DNA of 64,000 bases from Gallionella sp. (GTDB lineage: Bacteria > Pseudomonadota > Gammaproteobacteria > Burkholderiales > Gallionellaceae). A program made the translations under genes and the position numbers. Below, piece by piece: positions 53,231-62,963 of the stretch (its first letter is position 1; each line of letters opens with the position of its first letter). A model generated the notes under the pieces. It was not told the DNA's origin. It worked only from the letters and a program-made list of their open reading frames with translations, and ran no database searches. Location of the stretch: contig JAQTMZ010000002.1 in NCBI GenBank assembly GCA_028714075.1, positions 62,001 through 126,000 of the forward strand, in the 5' to 3' direction.

Positions 53231-55714
53231 CTACAAGGCGGGATCGAAAAAACGCATGGTGTTGCGCCCGCCCGCCTTGGCCTGGTACAGACTGACATCC
53301 GCCCGCCGGAGCATTTCTTCCGCCGTCACCACCGGCCCGCGCAGCAGCGTGGCACCGATACTGGCCGTGCTGTGATACTCGCACCCATTGAGAAGGTAGG
53401 TCTGCCCCAGGGTCGAGCGTATCTTTTCTCCCACCGCCTCGGCCTGGGCTGCGGCAGTCGGCTCGTCCTCATCCAGATCCTCGAGCAGCACAACGAATTC
53501 ATCCCCGCCCAGCCGCGCGGTGGTGTCACCCTGCCGGACGCAGGCTTGCAGCCGGGTAGCCGCTTCGACCAGCAACAGATCGCCGGTGTCGTGCCCCTGG
53601 GTGTCGTTGAGATTTTTGAAGTTGTCGAGATCGATGAACAGCAATGCGCCTTGCCGCTTGTTGCGGGCATTGGTCGCCAGGGCCTGCTTCAGCCGGTCGA
53701 TCAACAGCCTCCGGTTGGGCAATCGGGTAAGCGGATCGTAGAAGGCCAGGTTACTGATCTGTTCTTCTGCTTCCTTGCGCTTCGAAGTATCGTAGAAAGA
53801 TGAGATGTAGTGGGTAACCTGCCCGTCCGAACCGGGTACGGCGGTAATGATCTGCCACCCCGGGTAGGTTTCGCCGTTTTTGCGCCGCCCCCATATCTCG
53901 CCCTGCCAATAACCGTCGCGTTCCAGCATTTCACGGATAGACTGGTAGAACCCCGCATCGTGCTTCCCGGATTTAAGCATCGAAGACCGCTGCCCCACCG
54001 CATCCTCGGCACTGTAGCCGGATACCTCGGTGAAGGCGCGGTTGACCCGCTGGATTATGTCGTCGGCACCGGTGATGAACATGCCCTCATGCGTCTCGAA
54101 CGCCTTCGCTGCGATACGCAACTCCATTTCGGTTTTTTTGCGCTCGGTGATATCCCGGCTTAAGGCAAAAAGACACCTCTGCCCATCCAGTTCAACGCCG
54201 GATACACTCACTTCGACATCCATCAAAGTACCATCCTTGCGCCGATGTAGCGTTTCAAATACGGCACGGCCATCCAGCAACTTTTCGATATTTGCTTGCA
54301 ACACATCCTTAGTCAATTTTGCATCAACGTCAAACACGCTCAACTGCAATATTTCCGCCTGCGTATAGCCCAAATGGCGGCAAAACGCATCATTGGTTTC
54401 TATGAAATTACCCTTCTCATCTAGTATATGAATACCGTCCGGTGCATTCTGCATCAACACCTGGTTGCGTTTGATTAAAGCATCGGCCTTCATCTCTGTC
54501 TGCTTGCGCTCGGTAATATCGCGAATGTAGGCCGTAAAAAGTTTACTGTCGCCATCTGGGATAGCCGTGATCGACAATTCAATCGGGAACTCCGAGCCAT
54601 CGCGCCGCAGCGCCGAAATTTCGATGCGGCTGTTCAGTATCCGCGCCTCGCCGGTGTCCACGAATCTGGCAAGCCCATCATGGTGGGCCCTGCGGTAACG
54701 CTCCGGGATCAGCAACTCGGCCATCGGAAGCCCGATGACCTCCTCTTTTCGCCAGCCGAAAATAGTTTCCGCAGCGTGGTTGAACTCGATCAGTTTGCCG
54801 GACGCATCGATGCCGATTACACCATCCAAAGCCGAATTGATCGTCGCCCGCAGCCGCCCTTCGCTATCCGCCAATTTTCGGGTATCGTTGGCAAGCGCCA
54901 GATCGGCTCTGCGAGCAAAGAAAAACAGCGCTATATACAGTGCCGCAAAAACGCCAAACACCACCAGAGCAAGCTGGATAACTTTAGCGTGGATGCGTTC
55001 GATGATCGGTGTAGCATCTGCATAAACCTCGATAACTCCAATATATTTCCCCGCATACATCAGCGGCATATACGTAATGGCAATATAACGGTCATGCAGT
55101 TCACCTGCTGAACTAAGGAACGTATCGCGGAATTCCATCTGATGCACTGTTTTGCCAAGTAGCGCTTTCACCAGTAATTTTGGGTGCTTGGAGGCTCCGC
55201 CGATCTCCTCCTTAACTGTCGAAAAAATGGTTGCCCCCACCCGATTAAATATCTTCAACTTGAGAACATGATGTTCGCGAACTGTGTCTAGGGTATCGGC
55301 AAATAAATTGACGTTCGGATTTGCCTGCAAGGCACGCACATCGAGTCCTTCGGTGGCGACAACAAAGGTACTGAGCTGTTCGTCCAGTAGATGGATGAGG
55401 TGAATCGCGGTTCTTTCGTTCTCCTGTGCGGCAATTCCCTCATGCTCGGCAAGTTGGTCGCGCTGGTACAGAAATATCAGAAGAGCGGCGGTAACAAGCA
55501 TCGCCAGCAGGCTGGTGATCGAGAGGCGGCGCAACAACGGGAAGCGGTGGGGCGCAGGGGGGGTACTCGCACGGCACATCGTGCTTTGATTATTGCCCTG
55601 TCCGGCCATACGATTTTCGGTCAGGCGATCATCCGCCACGCGGTCTGCTTGCCGCACGGCATCAACGCTCACGTTAGCCGTTGATGGTTGACTATCCCTG
55701 CCTTTTTGTTCCAT
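53231..55714 (-). CDS. Membrane PAS-GGDEF sensor protein (truncated before its EAL domain)
   Basis: 827 residues. A membrane helix (about 62-83), a periplasmic sensor region (about 85-255), a second helix (about 257-280), three PAS/PAC modules (about 290-405, 410-535, 540-660), then a GGDEF domain (about 665-825). The cyclase motif is LGGDEFVVLLED and an inhibitory RxxD site (RQGD) lies five residues before it, so both activity and feedback control look intact. It ends at an amber codon right after MRFFDPAL, where EAL would normally continue. Confidence 0.85.
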   Translation of the reverse strand: MEQKGRDSQPSTANVSVDAVRQADRVADDRLTENRMAGQGNNQSTMCRASTPPAPHRFPLLRRLSITSLLAMLVTAALLIFLYQRDQLAEHEGIAAQENERTAIHLIHLLDEQLSTFVVATEGLDVRALQANPNVNLFADTLDTVREHHVLKLKIFNRVGATIFSTVKEEIGGASKHPKLLVKALLGKTVHQMEFRDTFLSSAGELHDRYIAITYMPLMYAGKYIGVIEVYADATPIIERIHAKVIQLALVVFGVFAALYIALFFFARRADLALANDTRKLADSEGRLRATINSALDGVIGIDASGKLIEFNHAAETIFGWRKEEVIGLPMAELLIPERYRRAHHDGLARFVDTGEARILNSRIEISALRRDGSEFPIELSITAIPDGDSKLFTAYIRDITERKQTEMKADALIKRNQVLMQNAPDGIHILDEKGNFIETNDAFCRHLGYTQAEILQLSVFDVDAKLTKDVLQANIEKLLDGRAVFETLHRRKDGTLMDVEVSVSGVELDGQRCLFALSRDITERKKTEMELRIAAKAFETHEGMFITGADDIIQRVNRAFTEVSGYSAEDAVGQRSSMLKSGKHDAGFYQSIREMLERDGYWQGEIWGRRKNGETYPGWQIITAVPGSDGQVTHYISSFYDTSKRKEAEEQISNLAFYDPLTRLPNRRLLIDRLKQALATNARNKRQGALLFIDLDNFKNLNDTQGHDTGDLLLVEAATRLQACVRQGDTTARLGGDEFVVLLEDLDEDEPTAAAQAEAVGEKIRSTLGQTYLLNGCEYHSTASIGATLLRGPVVTAEEMLRRADVSLYQAKAGGRNTMRFFDPAL

Positions 55715-55810
55715 GTGACTGCGAATCGCCCCTCATAGAAATTTTTCGTATTATATCCATATTAGCAGGGGCACGGCGCGCCCTGCAGCACCCGATGGCA
55801 CCACATGCAC

Positions 55811-56506
55811 CTACGGTATTTCCGCGTCGTTCATGCGTCCGAGAATGATGCCGGTTTTGCGCAGCAGGCCGCGCGCTTCGCGGTGCGTATCATAGTAGCG
55901 CGGATTGGGTACCATCGCGGCGAGCCTGGCCGCTTGTTCAGCGTTAAGGCTGGCCGCGCTGGTGCGGTAGTAGTGGCGCGCGGCGGCTTCCGCGCCGAAC
56001 ACGCCGTTGCCCCATTCGATCACGTTGAGATATATCTCGAAAATGCGCCGCTTGTCCATCACCGCTTCCAGCATCACGGTGATGATGGCTTCCTCACCCT
56101 TGCGCCACGGCGTGCGCTTGGTGGAAAGAAACAGGTTCTTGGCGAGTTGCTGGCTGATGGTGGAGCCGCCTGCAACGATCTTGCCCTTCTTCAGGTTTTT
56201 CTCGTAAGCCTTCTGGATACCAGCCCAGTCAAAACCTTCATGATCGACAAACTTCGCGTCCTCCGACGCGATCAGCGCACGTTTGAGATGGTTGGAAATC
56301 TTCGCGTAGGGAACCCACTGATGCTGAAGTTCGGCATCCGGATTCTTGTCCTGCATGGTGGATAAACGGCTTTCCATGAACGCGCTGGTGGACGGGTTGA
56401 ATTTCACCCACCAGCAGATATGCGCGAAAATCCACAGTTGATAAAGCAGCAGCACGGCGAAGCAGATCGCCATGCCGCGCCACAACAGGCCCCAAAGTTT
56501 TGTCAT
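55811..56506 (-). CDS. mtgA: Monofunctional peptidoglycan glycosyltransferase
   Basis: 231 residues: one N-terminal membrane helix (about 8-32) and a GT51 domain with ALIASEDAKFVDHEGFDW (catalytic Glu in SEDAKF), GGSTISQQLAKNLFLS and the EAVMDKRRIFEIYLNVIEWG motif. It polymerises lipid II glycan chains. Normal partner of aroE, separated from it here by a repeat element. Confidence 0.94.
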   Translation of the reverse strand: MTKLWGLLWRGMAICFAVLLLYQLWIFAHICWWVKFNPSTSAFMESRLSTMQDKNPDAELQHQWVPYAKISNHLKRALIASEDAKFVDHEGFDWAGIQKAYEKNLKKGKIVAGGSTISQQLAKNLFLSTKRTPWRKGEEAIITVMLEAVMDKRRIFEIYLNVIEWGNGVFGAEAAARHYYRTSAASLNAEQAARLAAMVPNPRYYDTHREARGLLRKTGIILGRMNDAEIP

Positions 56507-56510
56507 TGTT

Positions 56511-56687
56511 CTAAAAACCGCAATTCAAGCCACAGGGATCACAGAGATAAAGCGTATCCCTCATATTTTTGCGCGCAGCCGCCATGCGGATTGCCTGCGA
56601 GAAGCATTTCAGGCTCACTTGATGGGTAAAGTAACTATTTCCGGCAACCAATTGTTTTTCTCTGTGAACTCTGCGGCTAACTGATTT
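56511..56687. repeat. Dispersed 177-bp element, copy B (reverse orientation)
   Basis: The reverse strand starts AAAATCAGTTAGCCGCAGAG, continues TTCACAGAGAAAAACAATTG and ends TGTGGCTTGAATTGCGGTTT, matching copy A (47160-47343) at both ends and in the outer 40 bp; the central 80 bp differ. It fills the gap between aroE and mtgA. Confidence 0.8.
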
Positions 56688-56694
56688 TTTGGGG

Positions 56695-57525
56695 TCATTG
56701 TTTTCGCAATGCGGCGATGACCGGCGCGGTGTCCGGGCGCACACCGCGCCAGATATAAAATGCTTCGGCGGCCTGTTCGACCAGCATACCCAAACCGTCC
56801 GACACTTTGGCAACACCCTGTTCGCGGGCAAACTTCATAAACGGCGTCTCGCGCCCGTACATCATGTCATAAGCCAGCGCACCAGGAGCAAAGATGGTGT
56901 CGGGAAGCGGCAGCATTTCATCGGTCAGCCCGGTGGAAGTGGCGTTGATGATGACATCAAATCGCTCATCGCCCAGTTCCGAATAAACCTTTGCGGCTAT
57001 TTCCATACCGGGCCGGTCTTCATAGAACCGCTGGCCATGCACAAGCATCTCTTGCGCCCGTTCAAGCGTGCGGTTTGCAATGGCCATGCGCTGAACCTTT
57101 GCGAATACCAGCGGTATCAGGACTCCCCGGGCCGCACCGCCCGCTCCCATCAGCAGTACCCGCTTGCCTTGCAATGGAATACCGAAGTTGCATTCGATGT
57201 CGCGCACCAAACCTGCCCCATCCGTATTGTTGGCAACAATGGCTCCGTCCTTAAACGTAAGCGTGTTTGCCGAATTTGCTTCCAGTACCTCGGGCGTAAG
57301 ATAGGAGGCAAGATCGGTAGCCTCTTGCTTGAATGGCACGGTGACGTTGCAACCCTTGTAGCCCTCCTTGCGTAACCGCTTAACGGTCGCGATGAAGCCG
57401 TCCGGCGGCGCGAGAACCGCCTCGTAGCTGATGTCCTGCCCGGTCTGTTCGGCGAACATTTTGTGGATCAGCGGCGATTTGCTGTGGGCGATGGGGTTGC
57501 CGATGACGGCGTATTTGTCGGTCAT
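56695..57525 (-). CDS. aroE: Shikimate dehydrogenase
   Basis: NADP-dependent enzyme of the aromatic amino acid pathway, 276 residues. Substrate part: VIGNPIAHSKSPLIH, GCNVTVPFKQEA with the catalytic Lys, and NTDG; nucleotide-binding part: LLMGAGGAARGVL and IANRT. C-terminal DGLGMLVEQAAEAF is typical. Confidence 0.95.
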   Translation of the reverse strand: MTDKYAVIGNPIAHSKSPLIHKMFAEQTGQDISYEAVLAPPDGFIATVKRLRKEGYKGCNVTVPFKQEATDLASYLTPEVLEANSANTLTFKDGAIVANNTDGAGLVRDIECNFGIPLQGKRVLLMGAGGAARGVLIPLVFAKVQRMAIANRTLERAQEMLVHGQRFYEDRPGMEIAAKVYSELGDERFDVIINATSTGLTDEMLPLPDTIFAPGALAYDMMYGRETPFMKFAREQGVAKVSDGLGMLVEQAAEAFYIWRGVRPDTAPVIAALRKQ

Positions 57526-57645
57526 GGATAAGAATCAAGAAAATAGCTCTGTTTACGTTTTTCAATTATAAGGGCTGCTGGTTTAATCGCGGTCTAAAAT
57601 TTTTCCGGAAAATACCGGGTCAGAAAACGTCATAAGGGAGAAGTT

Positions 57646-59268
57646 ATGAGGGCTATGGGAAATCGGTTGCATAATCTGAAAGTCAGCACCAAGCTGCGCC
57701 TGTCATTTGGTCTGATCGTGGCATTGATGGTGGGGATGGCTGCGGTCACGCAGTTTTACCTGAACGAAATGAATGGCAAGTGGCGCAAGATCGAGCAACA
57801 GGTATTTGTCTGGCAGGATGCCAATATGGAGATCTATCGCTACCTTGGCGATGGCGTGCACCATTTCAAAAACTATATATTGCGCGGCGGTGACTATGAA
57901 GCAAAGTTTCGCGACGATATGGGCAAACTGCTGGGTGCGGTCGACAAGTACCAGAAAGCCGGGGAAATCGAAGCCGAAGCGCAGAGTCAGTTGAACGAGA
58001 TCAGGAATGCGGTGGGCGCTTATCTTGTCGCCCTCGATCAACTCAAGAAGCTCAAGGATGATGGCGCATCCATCGCCGACCAGGACAAGGGCATCAAGGG
58101 CGCCGACAAACCCATTGCCGCGGCGGCAGCCAAACTGGATGAAATCACCGGGCGTGAACTCAGCGTGGCATCCGGCCAATTTGGGGCGCTTCAGCAATCC
58201 ACGCTGCGCATCGCGCTGATCATGGGAATCATTGCCGTCGTGTGCGCCGCAGCATTTGCCCTGTTCCTGACCAGGAGCCTGATGCGCCAGTTGGGCGGCG
58301 ATCCAGCAGAGGTTGCACAGGCCATCGGCGTGATGGCGGCAGGCGACTTTTCGGCACAACCGGCCCGTGCGGCAGAAGGCAGCCTGCTGGCCAATGCCCA
58401 GGATATGCAATCACACCTGCGCGACATGATCGCCACGGTAAAAACGCAGGCCGACCAGGTCGGCGACATGGCGGAACAATTGGCGGCAGCGGCGCGGCAG
58501 ATCACGGAGAACGTAAACCATGAATCGGATGCGGTGAGCGGCATGGCCGCAGCGATTGAGGAAATGAGCGTCTCTTCCGCCCATATCAGTGATCAGGGGA
58601 GCAACGCCAAACAAATCGCCGACCATTCGCGCGCAAACTCCGAGCAAGGGGCGCAAGTAATCAATAAAACGGTGGCCGGACTGATGGAGGTTGCGCAACA
58701 GATCGAAACGGCATCGGCCGAAGTCTCCCGGTTGGGGGGAGACGCCTCGCGCATCAGCGAGGTGGTAAAAGTCATCAAGGAAATTGCCGATCAAACCAAC
58801 CTGCTGGCGCTCAATGCGGCAATCGAAGCGGCACGTGCCGGCGAACAGGGGCGCGGTTTTGCGGTGGTGGCGGACGAGGTGCGCAAGCTGGCCGAACGCA
58901 CGGCCAATGCCACCGCGGAAATCAACCAGATGTCCGCACAGATAGGCGACGTGGCCAGCCATGCGCTGGGCGGCATGGAAAAGGTGGTGAATACCACGCG
59001 CCAAGGGGTGCGTGATGCAGAAATCGCACAGAACGCCATTGCCGGCATTCAGCAAAACTTTGGCGAAATGTCGGGGGCAATCGACGATATTTCCGGTGCG
59101 CTTGCCGAGCAAAACGCCGCAGCAACCGATTTGGCGAAACGCACCGAACAGGTTGCGCAGATGTCCGAAGAAAACTCCGGTGCGGCGCGCAGCCTGTTGG
59201 ATCTTGCGACTGAACTGGAACAAAAGGCGGCGCAGGTGCGCGGGGCGGTGGAGAGGTTCCGCGTATAA
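57646..59268 (+). CDS. Methyl-accepting chemotaxis protein
   Basis: 540 residues. Two membrane helices (about 20-40 and 188-210) flank a periplasmic helical sensor (about 42-187). A HAMP segment ([22 protein letters not shown]) and a cytoplasmic signalling hairpin follow, with the tip [20 protein letters not shown] and [20 protein letters not shown]. The ribosome site AAGGGAG is 5 bases before ATG 57646. It lies on the plus strand between minus-strand aroE and TonB-like genes. No che genes are in this window. Confidence 0.93.
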   Translation: MRAMGNRLHNLKVSTKLRLSFGLIVALMVGMAAVTQFYLNEMNGKWRKIEQQVFVWQDANMEIYRYLGDGVHHFKNYILRGGDYEAKFRDDMGKLLGAVDKYQKAGEIEAEAQSQLNEIRNAVGAYLVALDQLKKLKDDGASIADQDKGIKGADKPIAAAAAKLDEITGRELSVASGQFGALQQSTLRIALIMGIIAVVCAAAFALFLTRSLMRQLGGDPAEVAQAIGVMAAGDFSAQPARAAEGSLLANAQDMQSHLRDMIATVKTQADQVGDMAEQLAAAARQITENVNHESDAVSGMAAAIEEMSVSSAHISDQGSNAKQIADHSRANSEQGAQVINKTVAGLMEVAQQIETASAEVSRLGGDASRISEVVKVIKEIADQTNLLALNAAIEAARAGEQGRGFAVVADEVRKLAERTANATAEINQMSAQIGDVASHALGGMEKVVNTTRQGVRDAEIAQNAIAGIQQNFGEMSGAIDDISGALAEQNAAATDLAKRTEQVAQMSEENSGAARSLLDLATELEQKAAQVRGAVERFRV

Positions 59269-59322
59269 CGTGCAATCAAAATCCGGCTTTATTGCCGTTT
59301 ATGCATAAACGCTTGAGACAGG

Positions 59323-60189
59323 TTATTCGCCTTCCAGCCGGTCCGACGAGGTAAACGTCCAGGTGCGCGTGATGTCCAGAATGTCGACATCCTTGGTGAT
59401 GTCCGGCGGCAGCGGGGCGTAAGGCGCGGCCAGTTTGACGATACGCACCGCCGCCGCATCGAGCAGGCGATGCCCGGAAGAGCGGCTGACTTCGACGTTT
59501 TCCACGCTGCCATCGGCGCGTATCGAGACGCTGAGCTGCAAACTTCCGTAGAGTTGCTGGCGGCGCGCCTCCTGCGGGTAATTCAGGTTGCCGATGCGCT
59601 CCACCTTGATGCGCCAGTCTTCGATGTACTGCGCAAAACGGTATTCCTTGGTGCGTGCGCCAATATGTTTGCGGCGCGGCAGCTTCTGGTACTCGTCAAA
59701 ATTTTTGCTGATTTGCGCTTCGAGACGCGCGATCTCCAGGGATTTTTGCACCAAGTCATCACCGCTGCTGGCATCGTTGCTCTGCTGTTTTTTAACTTCC
59801 GGCTGCGTCAATTTGTAATCGCTTTTGAGCCGCGTCATTACCTGCTTGGATTCCTCCTCGAGCTGCGCAACACGCTTGGTCATCTGCTCGGGAGTGAACT
59901 GCTTGTCATCGCGTATGGTGGGGAGCGGGGTTTTGGCGCGCCGGTCTTCTTCGGTGTTGCCGCCGCCATCCAGATTGGCCTGCGCCAATGCGTCGGCCTT
60001 CGACGGCCTGGATTTCGATTTGCTGTTGACCAGCACCACTTGCAGCGGCTGCATGATGTCCGATGCCTTATGCGGCTCAGGCAGCACCAGCGCGACGCCG
60101 AACAGGGCGAAAGCGTGCAGCGCGACCGAAAAGGCCATCGAGGCAGTCAAGGTCGTCGCGCCGAATAAACGCATATTCAGCATAGCCAT
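59323..60189 (-). CDS. TonB-family energy transducer protein
   Basis: About 288 residues: N-terminal membrane helix (about 15-37), a charged, Gln/Lys-rich periplasmic stretch with coiled-coil character (about 90-165), and a C-terminal TonB-like domain (about 190-275; YPQEARRQQLYGSLQLSVSI, VSRSSGHRLLDAAAVRIVK). It could pass energy to outer-membrane receptors, but no ExbBD or receptor is nearby. Its ATG overlaps the stop of the RNB gene (TGATG). Confidence 0.82.
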   Translation of the reverse strand: MAMLNMRLFGATTLTASMAFSVALHAFALFGVALVLPEPHKASDIMQPLQVVLVNSKSKSRPSKADALAQANLDGGGNTEEDRRAKTPLPTIRDDKQFTPEQMTKRVAQLEEESKQVMTRLKSDYKLTQPEVKKQQSNDASSGDDLVQKSLEIARLEAQISKNFDEYQKLPRRKHIGARTKEYRFAQYIEDWRIKVERIGNLNYPQEARRQQLYGSLQLSVSIRADGSVENVEVSRSSGHRLLDAAAVRIVKLAAPYAPLPPDITKDVDILDITRTWTFTSSDRLEGE

Positions 60190-62156
60190 CAAGCCGTCGC
60201 CTCCTCCACCGTCGCGACAAAGCGCGTGCGCACATCCAGATCAAGCAAATCAATTTCGCCAATGGCCAGTTGCACGCGGGTATTGGCGGGCAATTCCGGC
60301 AGCGACGGCGCACGGAATATCAGCGGGATGCCGTCGACCTTCACCAGATTTTCGCGCAGCACGATGGCCGTAACAACAAATTCGCGCAGCGATTCGGGAA
60401 TTAAAGATTGCTCTTCTCGTTCGCCTCCTCCCCCGCTTGCGGGGGAGGATTGAGGAGAGGGTGTTTGTGGAAGAGAGGTGTTGTCAACCAACCCAGCCTG
60501 CTCCTGCAACAGCCACCTCAAGCACCAGTAGCGTTCCATATTTTTCTGGAAGTCGTTGTAGATGGTATACATGGTATCGAAATCGCGCATCGCGGCGTAC
60601 AGCGCGGTGTCGTTTTTCTCGTAGGCCGGCGCGCCGGCGCGCAGCATCGCGATGATCTGGCGCTGGTTCACCATGTCCACGTAACGGCGCAGCGGCGAAC
60701 TCGACCACATGTATTGCGCCACGCCCAGACCCTGATGCGGCGCGGCTATCGTGCTCATCTTCACCTTGCCGTTCTGCTGCGTGCGGTAGATGCCAACAAA
60801 GCCGTGTTCGGCAAGATGCCTGCCCCATTCGCTGTTGACCAGGATCATCAGTTCGGAAACCACCTTGTCGATCGGCGAGCCGCGCCGACGGTTGGTGATG
60901 CTGACGCGGTCATTCTCGATATGAAAGTTGTAATCCACTTGCTGCGTGCTGTTGTCGGCAGATTTTCCGCGTGCTGCTTCGAGTTTTTGCGCCAGATTCC
61001 ACAACAGCGTCAGTTCGTTGGCATAGGGGTAATCGAGTTTGCCTGCCGCCAGCGTCTCTTCGTTGAACAGCGGTTCCAGCGTGTCATGGCGCAGATTCGC
61101 CGCGATGTGGATGCGCTCCACGCGGCTCTCGTGACCGAGTATTTCCAGCGTTGTGCCGTCAATTTCGTTATACATCGACAGCGCCGGGCTGACGCGATCC
61201 GCGCACAGCGTGAAAGCCTGCACCACGCTGTCCGGCAGCATGGTAATTTTCTGCCCCGGCATATACACCGTGGACAGCCGGGTGGCGGCGATCCTGTCGC
61301 CCTCCGAATCGCGCGGCATTCCCAAGGTGGGCGCGGCAATATGCACGCCGATGCGCCAGTTGCCGTTGGCCAATTTTTCTACCGAAAACGCATCGTCGAT
61401 TTCCGTGGTGGTCGCATCGTCGATGCTGAAAGCGTTCACACCGGCCAGCGGTAATTCGTCCCATGCGCTCAACTCGACGGGCGGAAAGCCGGTGCCTTTG
61501 GGGAAATGCTCGAACAGGAATTTCTGCAAATGGTAATCGTGCGTGGAGGGCAACGCGCCGCAACGCTGCAGCAGATGCGCGGCGGACAAATGCGTCGCGG
61601 CGCAGGCCGCTTCCAGCGCCTTGACTTCGAGGGTGTTGCGATCCGGCTTGTAGAGCAATTGCATGAGATGTTCGGCAAACTCTGCGGGTAATTCAAACCT
61701 GCTCAGTTGTTCGGTGTAGCGCGCCTGCAACGCCAGTTGTTGCCGCTTGCGCTCGGCTCCGGCCAGCGCGGCCTTGAGCACATCGGGCGGCGCGGCGCAG
61801 TAGCGGCCCTTGCCTTTCTTGTGAAAATAGATCGGTGCGCCATGCAGGCGTATCAATGCGGCAGCCGCTTCCAATGAACTCGGCGTATGGCCAAAATATT
61901 CGGCAGCGATTTGCTCCGAACCAAACTCGTCCGGCGGGCAGCACTCCCAAAGAAAATCCACCTCGATGCCTGCGGCGAGAGACTCCGCCTGCGCCATGAA
62001 TTCGCCCAGGGCAGGCTGGCTGAAGCGCAGCATCACATTGGCCGCCTTGACCTTGCTGCGCTTGCCGGACACGCTTTCAACCTGGAGCGAGGTAATATTG
62101 TCGGTCATGATGCTGCCGACCTTGAAACTGCCATCTTCTTCGTAAAGGATATTCAT
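60189..62156 (-). CDS. RNB-domain exoribonuclease (RNase II/R family)
   Basis: 655 residues. The RNB catalytic core (about 245-540) has AFSIDDATTTEIDDAFSVE with the metal Asp residues, and SSSPLRRYVDMVNQRQI near its end; an S1-like region (about 590-650) closes the protein. The N-terminal part is divergent. An in-frame palindromic repeat puts about 18 residues (TPSPQSSPASGGGGERE) between the core and the C-terminal domain, a position that should be tolerated. The ATG at 62156 has no clear ribosome site. Confidence 0.88.
   Translation of the reverse strand: MNILYEEDGSFKVGSIMTDNITSLQVESVSGKRSKVKAANVMLRFSQPALGEFMAQAESLAAGIEVDFLWECCPPDEFGSEQIAAEYFGHTPSSLEAAAALIRLHGAPIYFHKKGKGRYCAAPPDVLKAALAGAERKRQQLALQARYTEQLSRFELPAEFAEHLMQLLYKPDRNTLEVKALEAACAATHLSAAHLLQRCGALPSTHDYHLQKFLFEHFPKGTGFPPVELSAWDELPLAGVNAFSIDDATTTEIDDAFSVEKLANGNWRIGVHIAAPTLGMPRDSEGDRIAATRLSTVYMPGQKITMLPDSVVQAFTLCADRVSPALSMYNEIDGTTLEILGHESRVERIHIAANLRHDTLEPLFNEETLAAGKLDYPYANELTLLWNLAQKLEAARGKSADNSTQQVDYNFHIENDRVSITNRRRGSPIDKVVSELMILVNSEWGRHLAEHGFVGIYRTQQNGKVKMSTIAAPHQGLGVAQYMWSSSPLRRYVDMVNQRQIIAMLRAGAPAYEKNDTALYAAMRDFDTMYTIYNDFQKNMERYWCLRWLLQEQAGLVDNTSLPQTPSPQSSPASGGGGEREEQSLIPESLREFVVTAIVLRENLVKVDGIPLIFRAPSLPELPANTRVQLAIGEIDLLDLDVRTRFVATVEEATA
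60424..60462. repeat. CCCTC-family palindrome inside the RNB nuclease gene
   Basis: CCTCCTCCCCCGCTTGCGGGGG(AGG) then ATTGAGGAGAGGG. Same variant as in lysA. It lies in frame between the RNB core and the C-terminal domain. Confidence 0.85.
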
Positions 62157-62216
62157 GGAGGACTGCGGGAAAATTTGGCGCGGATTATAGCAGTTCGGCC
62201 ATGCCTGAACGGCTGG

Positions 62217-62239
62217 TAGGGGCGAGATTTATCGCGCCC
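62217..62239. repeat. TAGGGGCGAGATT half palindrome
   Basis: TAGGGGCGAGATTTATCGCGCCC is nearly the same as the inner part of the palindrome at 48081-48103 (TAGGGGCGAGATTCATCGCGCCC), but the outer arm on the right has degenerated. Confidence 0.6.
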
Positions 62240-62290
62240 TTGTGCCCAGTACACGAATAGATCAGGACGCGAAGAATCGTGCCACCCACG

Positions 62291-62318
62291 AAAGAAGCCG
62301 GCTCACGCCGGCTTCTTT
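62291..62318 (-). terminator. Terminator of the cytochrome c gene
   Basis: AAAGAAGCCGGC TCAC GCCGGCTTCTTT is a perfect 12-bp stem with a 4-base loop, 18 bp after the cytochrome stop codon on the minus strand. Confidence 0.85.
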
Positions 62319-62335
62319 ATGCGATCGACAGAAGC

Positions 62336-62656
62336 TTATTTCCGGCTCAGAACCCACGCCACCATAGTCTTGATGTCGCCATCGCTGACCGTACTTGCGG
62401 TGGGCGGCATAGGCATGGCGCCGAACGAGCCCTTGCCGCCGCTGCGCACCTTGGCCTCCAGCGTGGCTTGCGCGCCCTTATCGCCCTTGTACTTGGCGGC
62501 AATATCCGACAGGGCAGGCCCTACCGCCTTGCTGGCAGGGGTATGACACATGCCGCAGTTGTTTTTCTTGAACAGGGCTTCACCGTTATCTGCGGCAAAG
62601 GCAGCGGTGGAAATGGACAGGGCGGCGGTCAGGGCAACAAGATTGCGAATTTTCAT
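62336..62656 (-). CDS. Periplasmic monoheme cytochrome c
   Basis: A precursor of 106 residues. Signal peptide MKIRNLVALTAALSISTAAFA, heme motif NNCGMCH (about 33-39), axial Met in FGAMPMPP (about 80-87), matching the class I c551/c552 type that passes electrons to terminal enzymes. The ATG at 62656 has AAGGAG 7 bases upstream. Own transcription unit with a strong terminator. Confidence 0.92.
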   Translation of the reverse strand: MKIRNLVALTAALSISTAAFAADNGEALFKKNNCGMCHTPASKAVGPALSDIAAKYKGDKGAQATLEAKVRSGGKGSFGAMPMPPTASTVSDGDIKTMVAWVLSRK

Positions 62657-62963
62657 AATGGTCTCCTTGGGCAAAAATATCGATGCGGGAACTCCACGCA
62701 TTTTGATAATACATCAAATCGAAGCGGGTCAAACTGTCGAAAATGATCGACGTTGTTGACCTGCTCTGCAAATATTAGTTCATTAAATTACTGTGAGCCA
62801 TCACAAGTGGTTAAGAAAACTCCGCTCAGATTTATAAAAATACTACATAAGTAAACAAGGGAAATTCTATGAGTTGATGAGAGTAATTTTACGTTTCTAT
62901 AAGTTATTGATAATAGATACAACTTGCCACTTGAAGTGCTATTTTGCTGTGCTAGCATGGGGT
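62657..62963. other. Intergenic region with the probable left boundary of the transposon
   Basis: About 307 bp between the cytochrome and tnsA. GC content drops sharply near 62735. On the minus strand TTGACC (62727-62732) and TATTAT are a possible cytochrome promoter with a short spacer. TGTCGAAAATGATCGAC at 62735-62751 is a candidate transposon tip, since Tn7-type ends begin with TGT. Confidence 0.4.

Noticed and set aside
56511-56831. Minus-strand frame of 106 codons ending DPCGLNCGF
   Set aside because: It starts inside aroE in a wrong frame and ends in the repeat element.
60408-61454. Plus-strand frame of 348 codons
   Set aside because: Antisense to the RNB nuclease gene, whose catalytic motif is clear.
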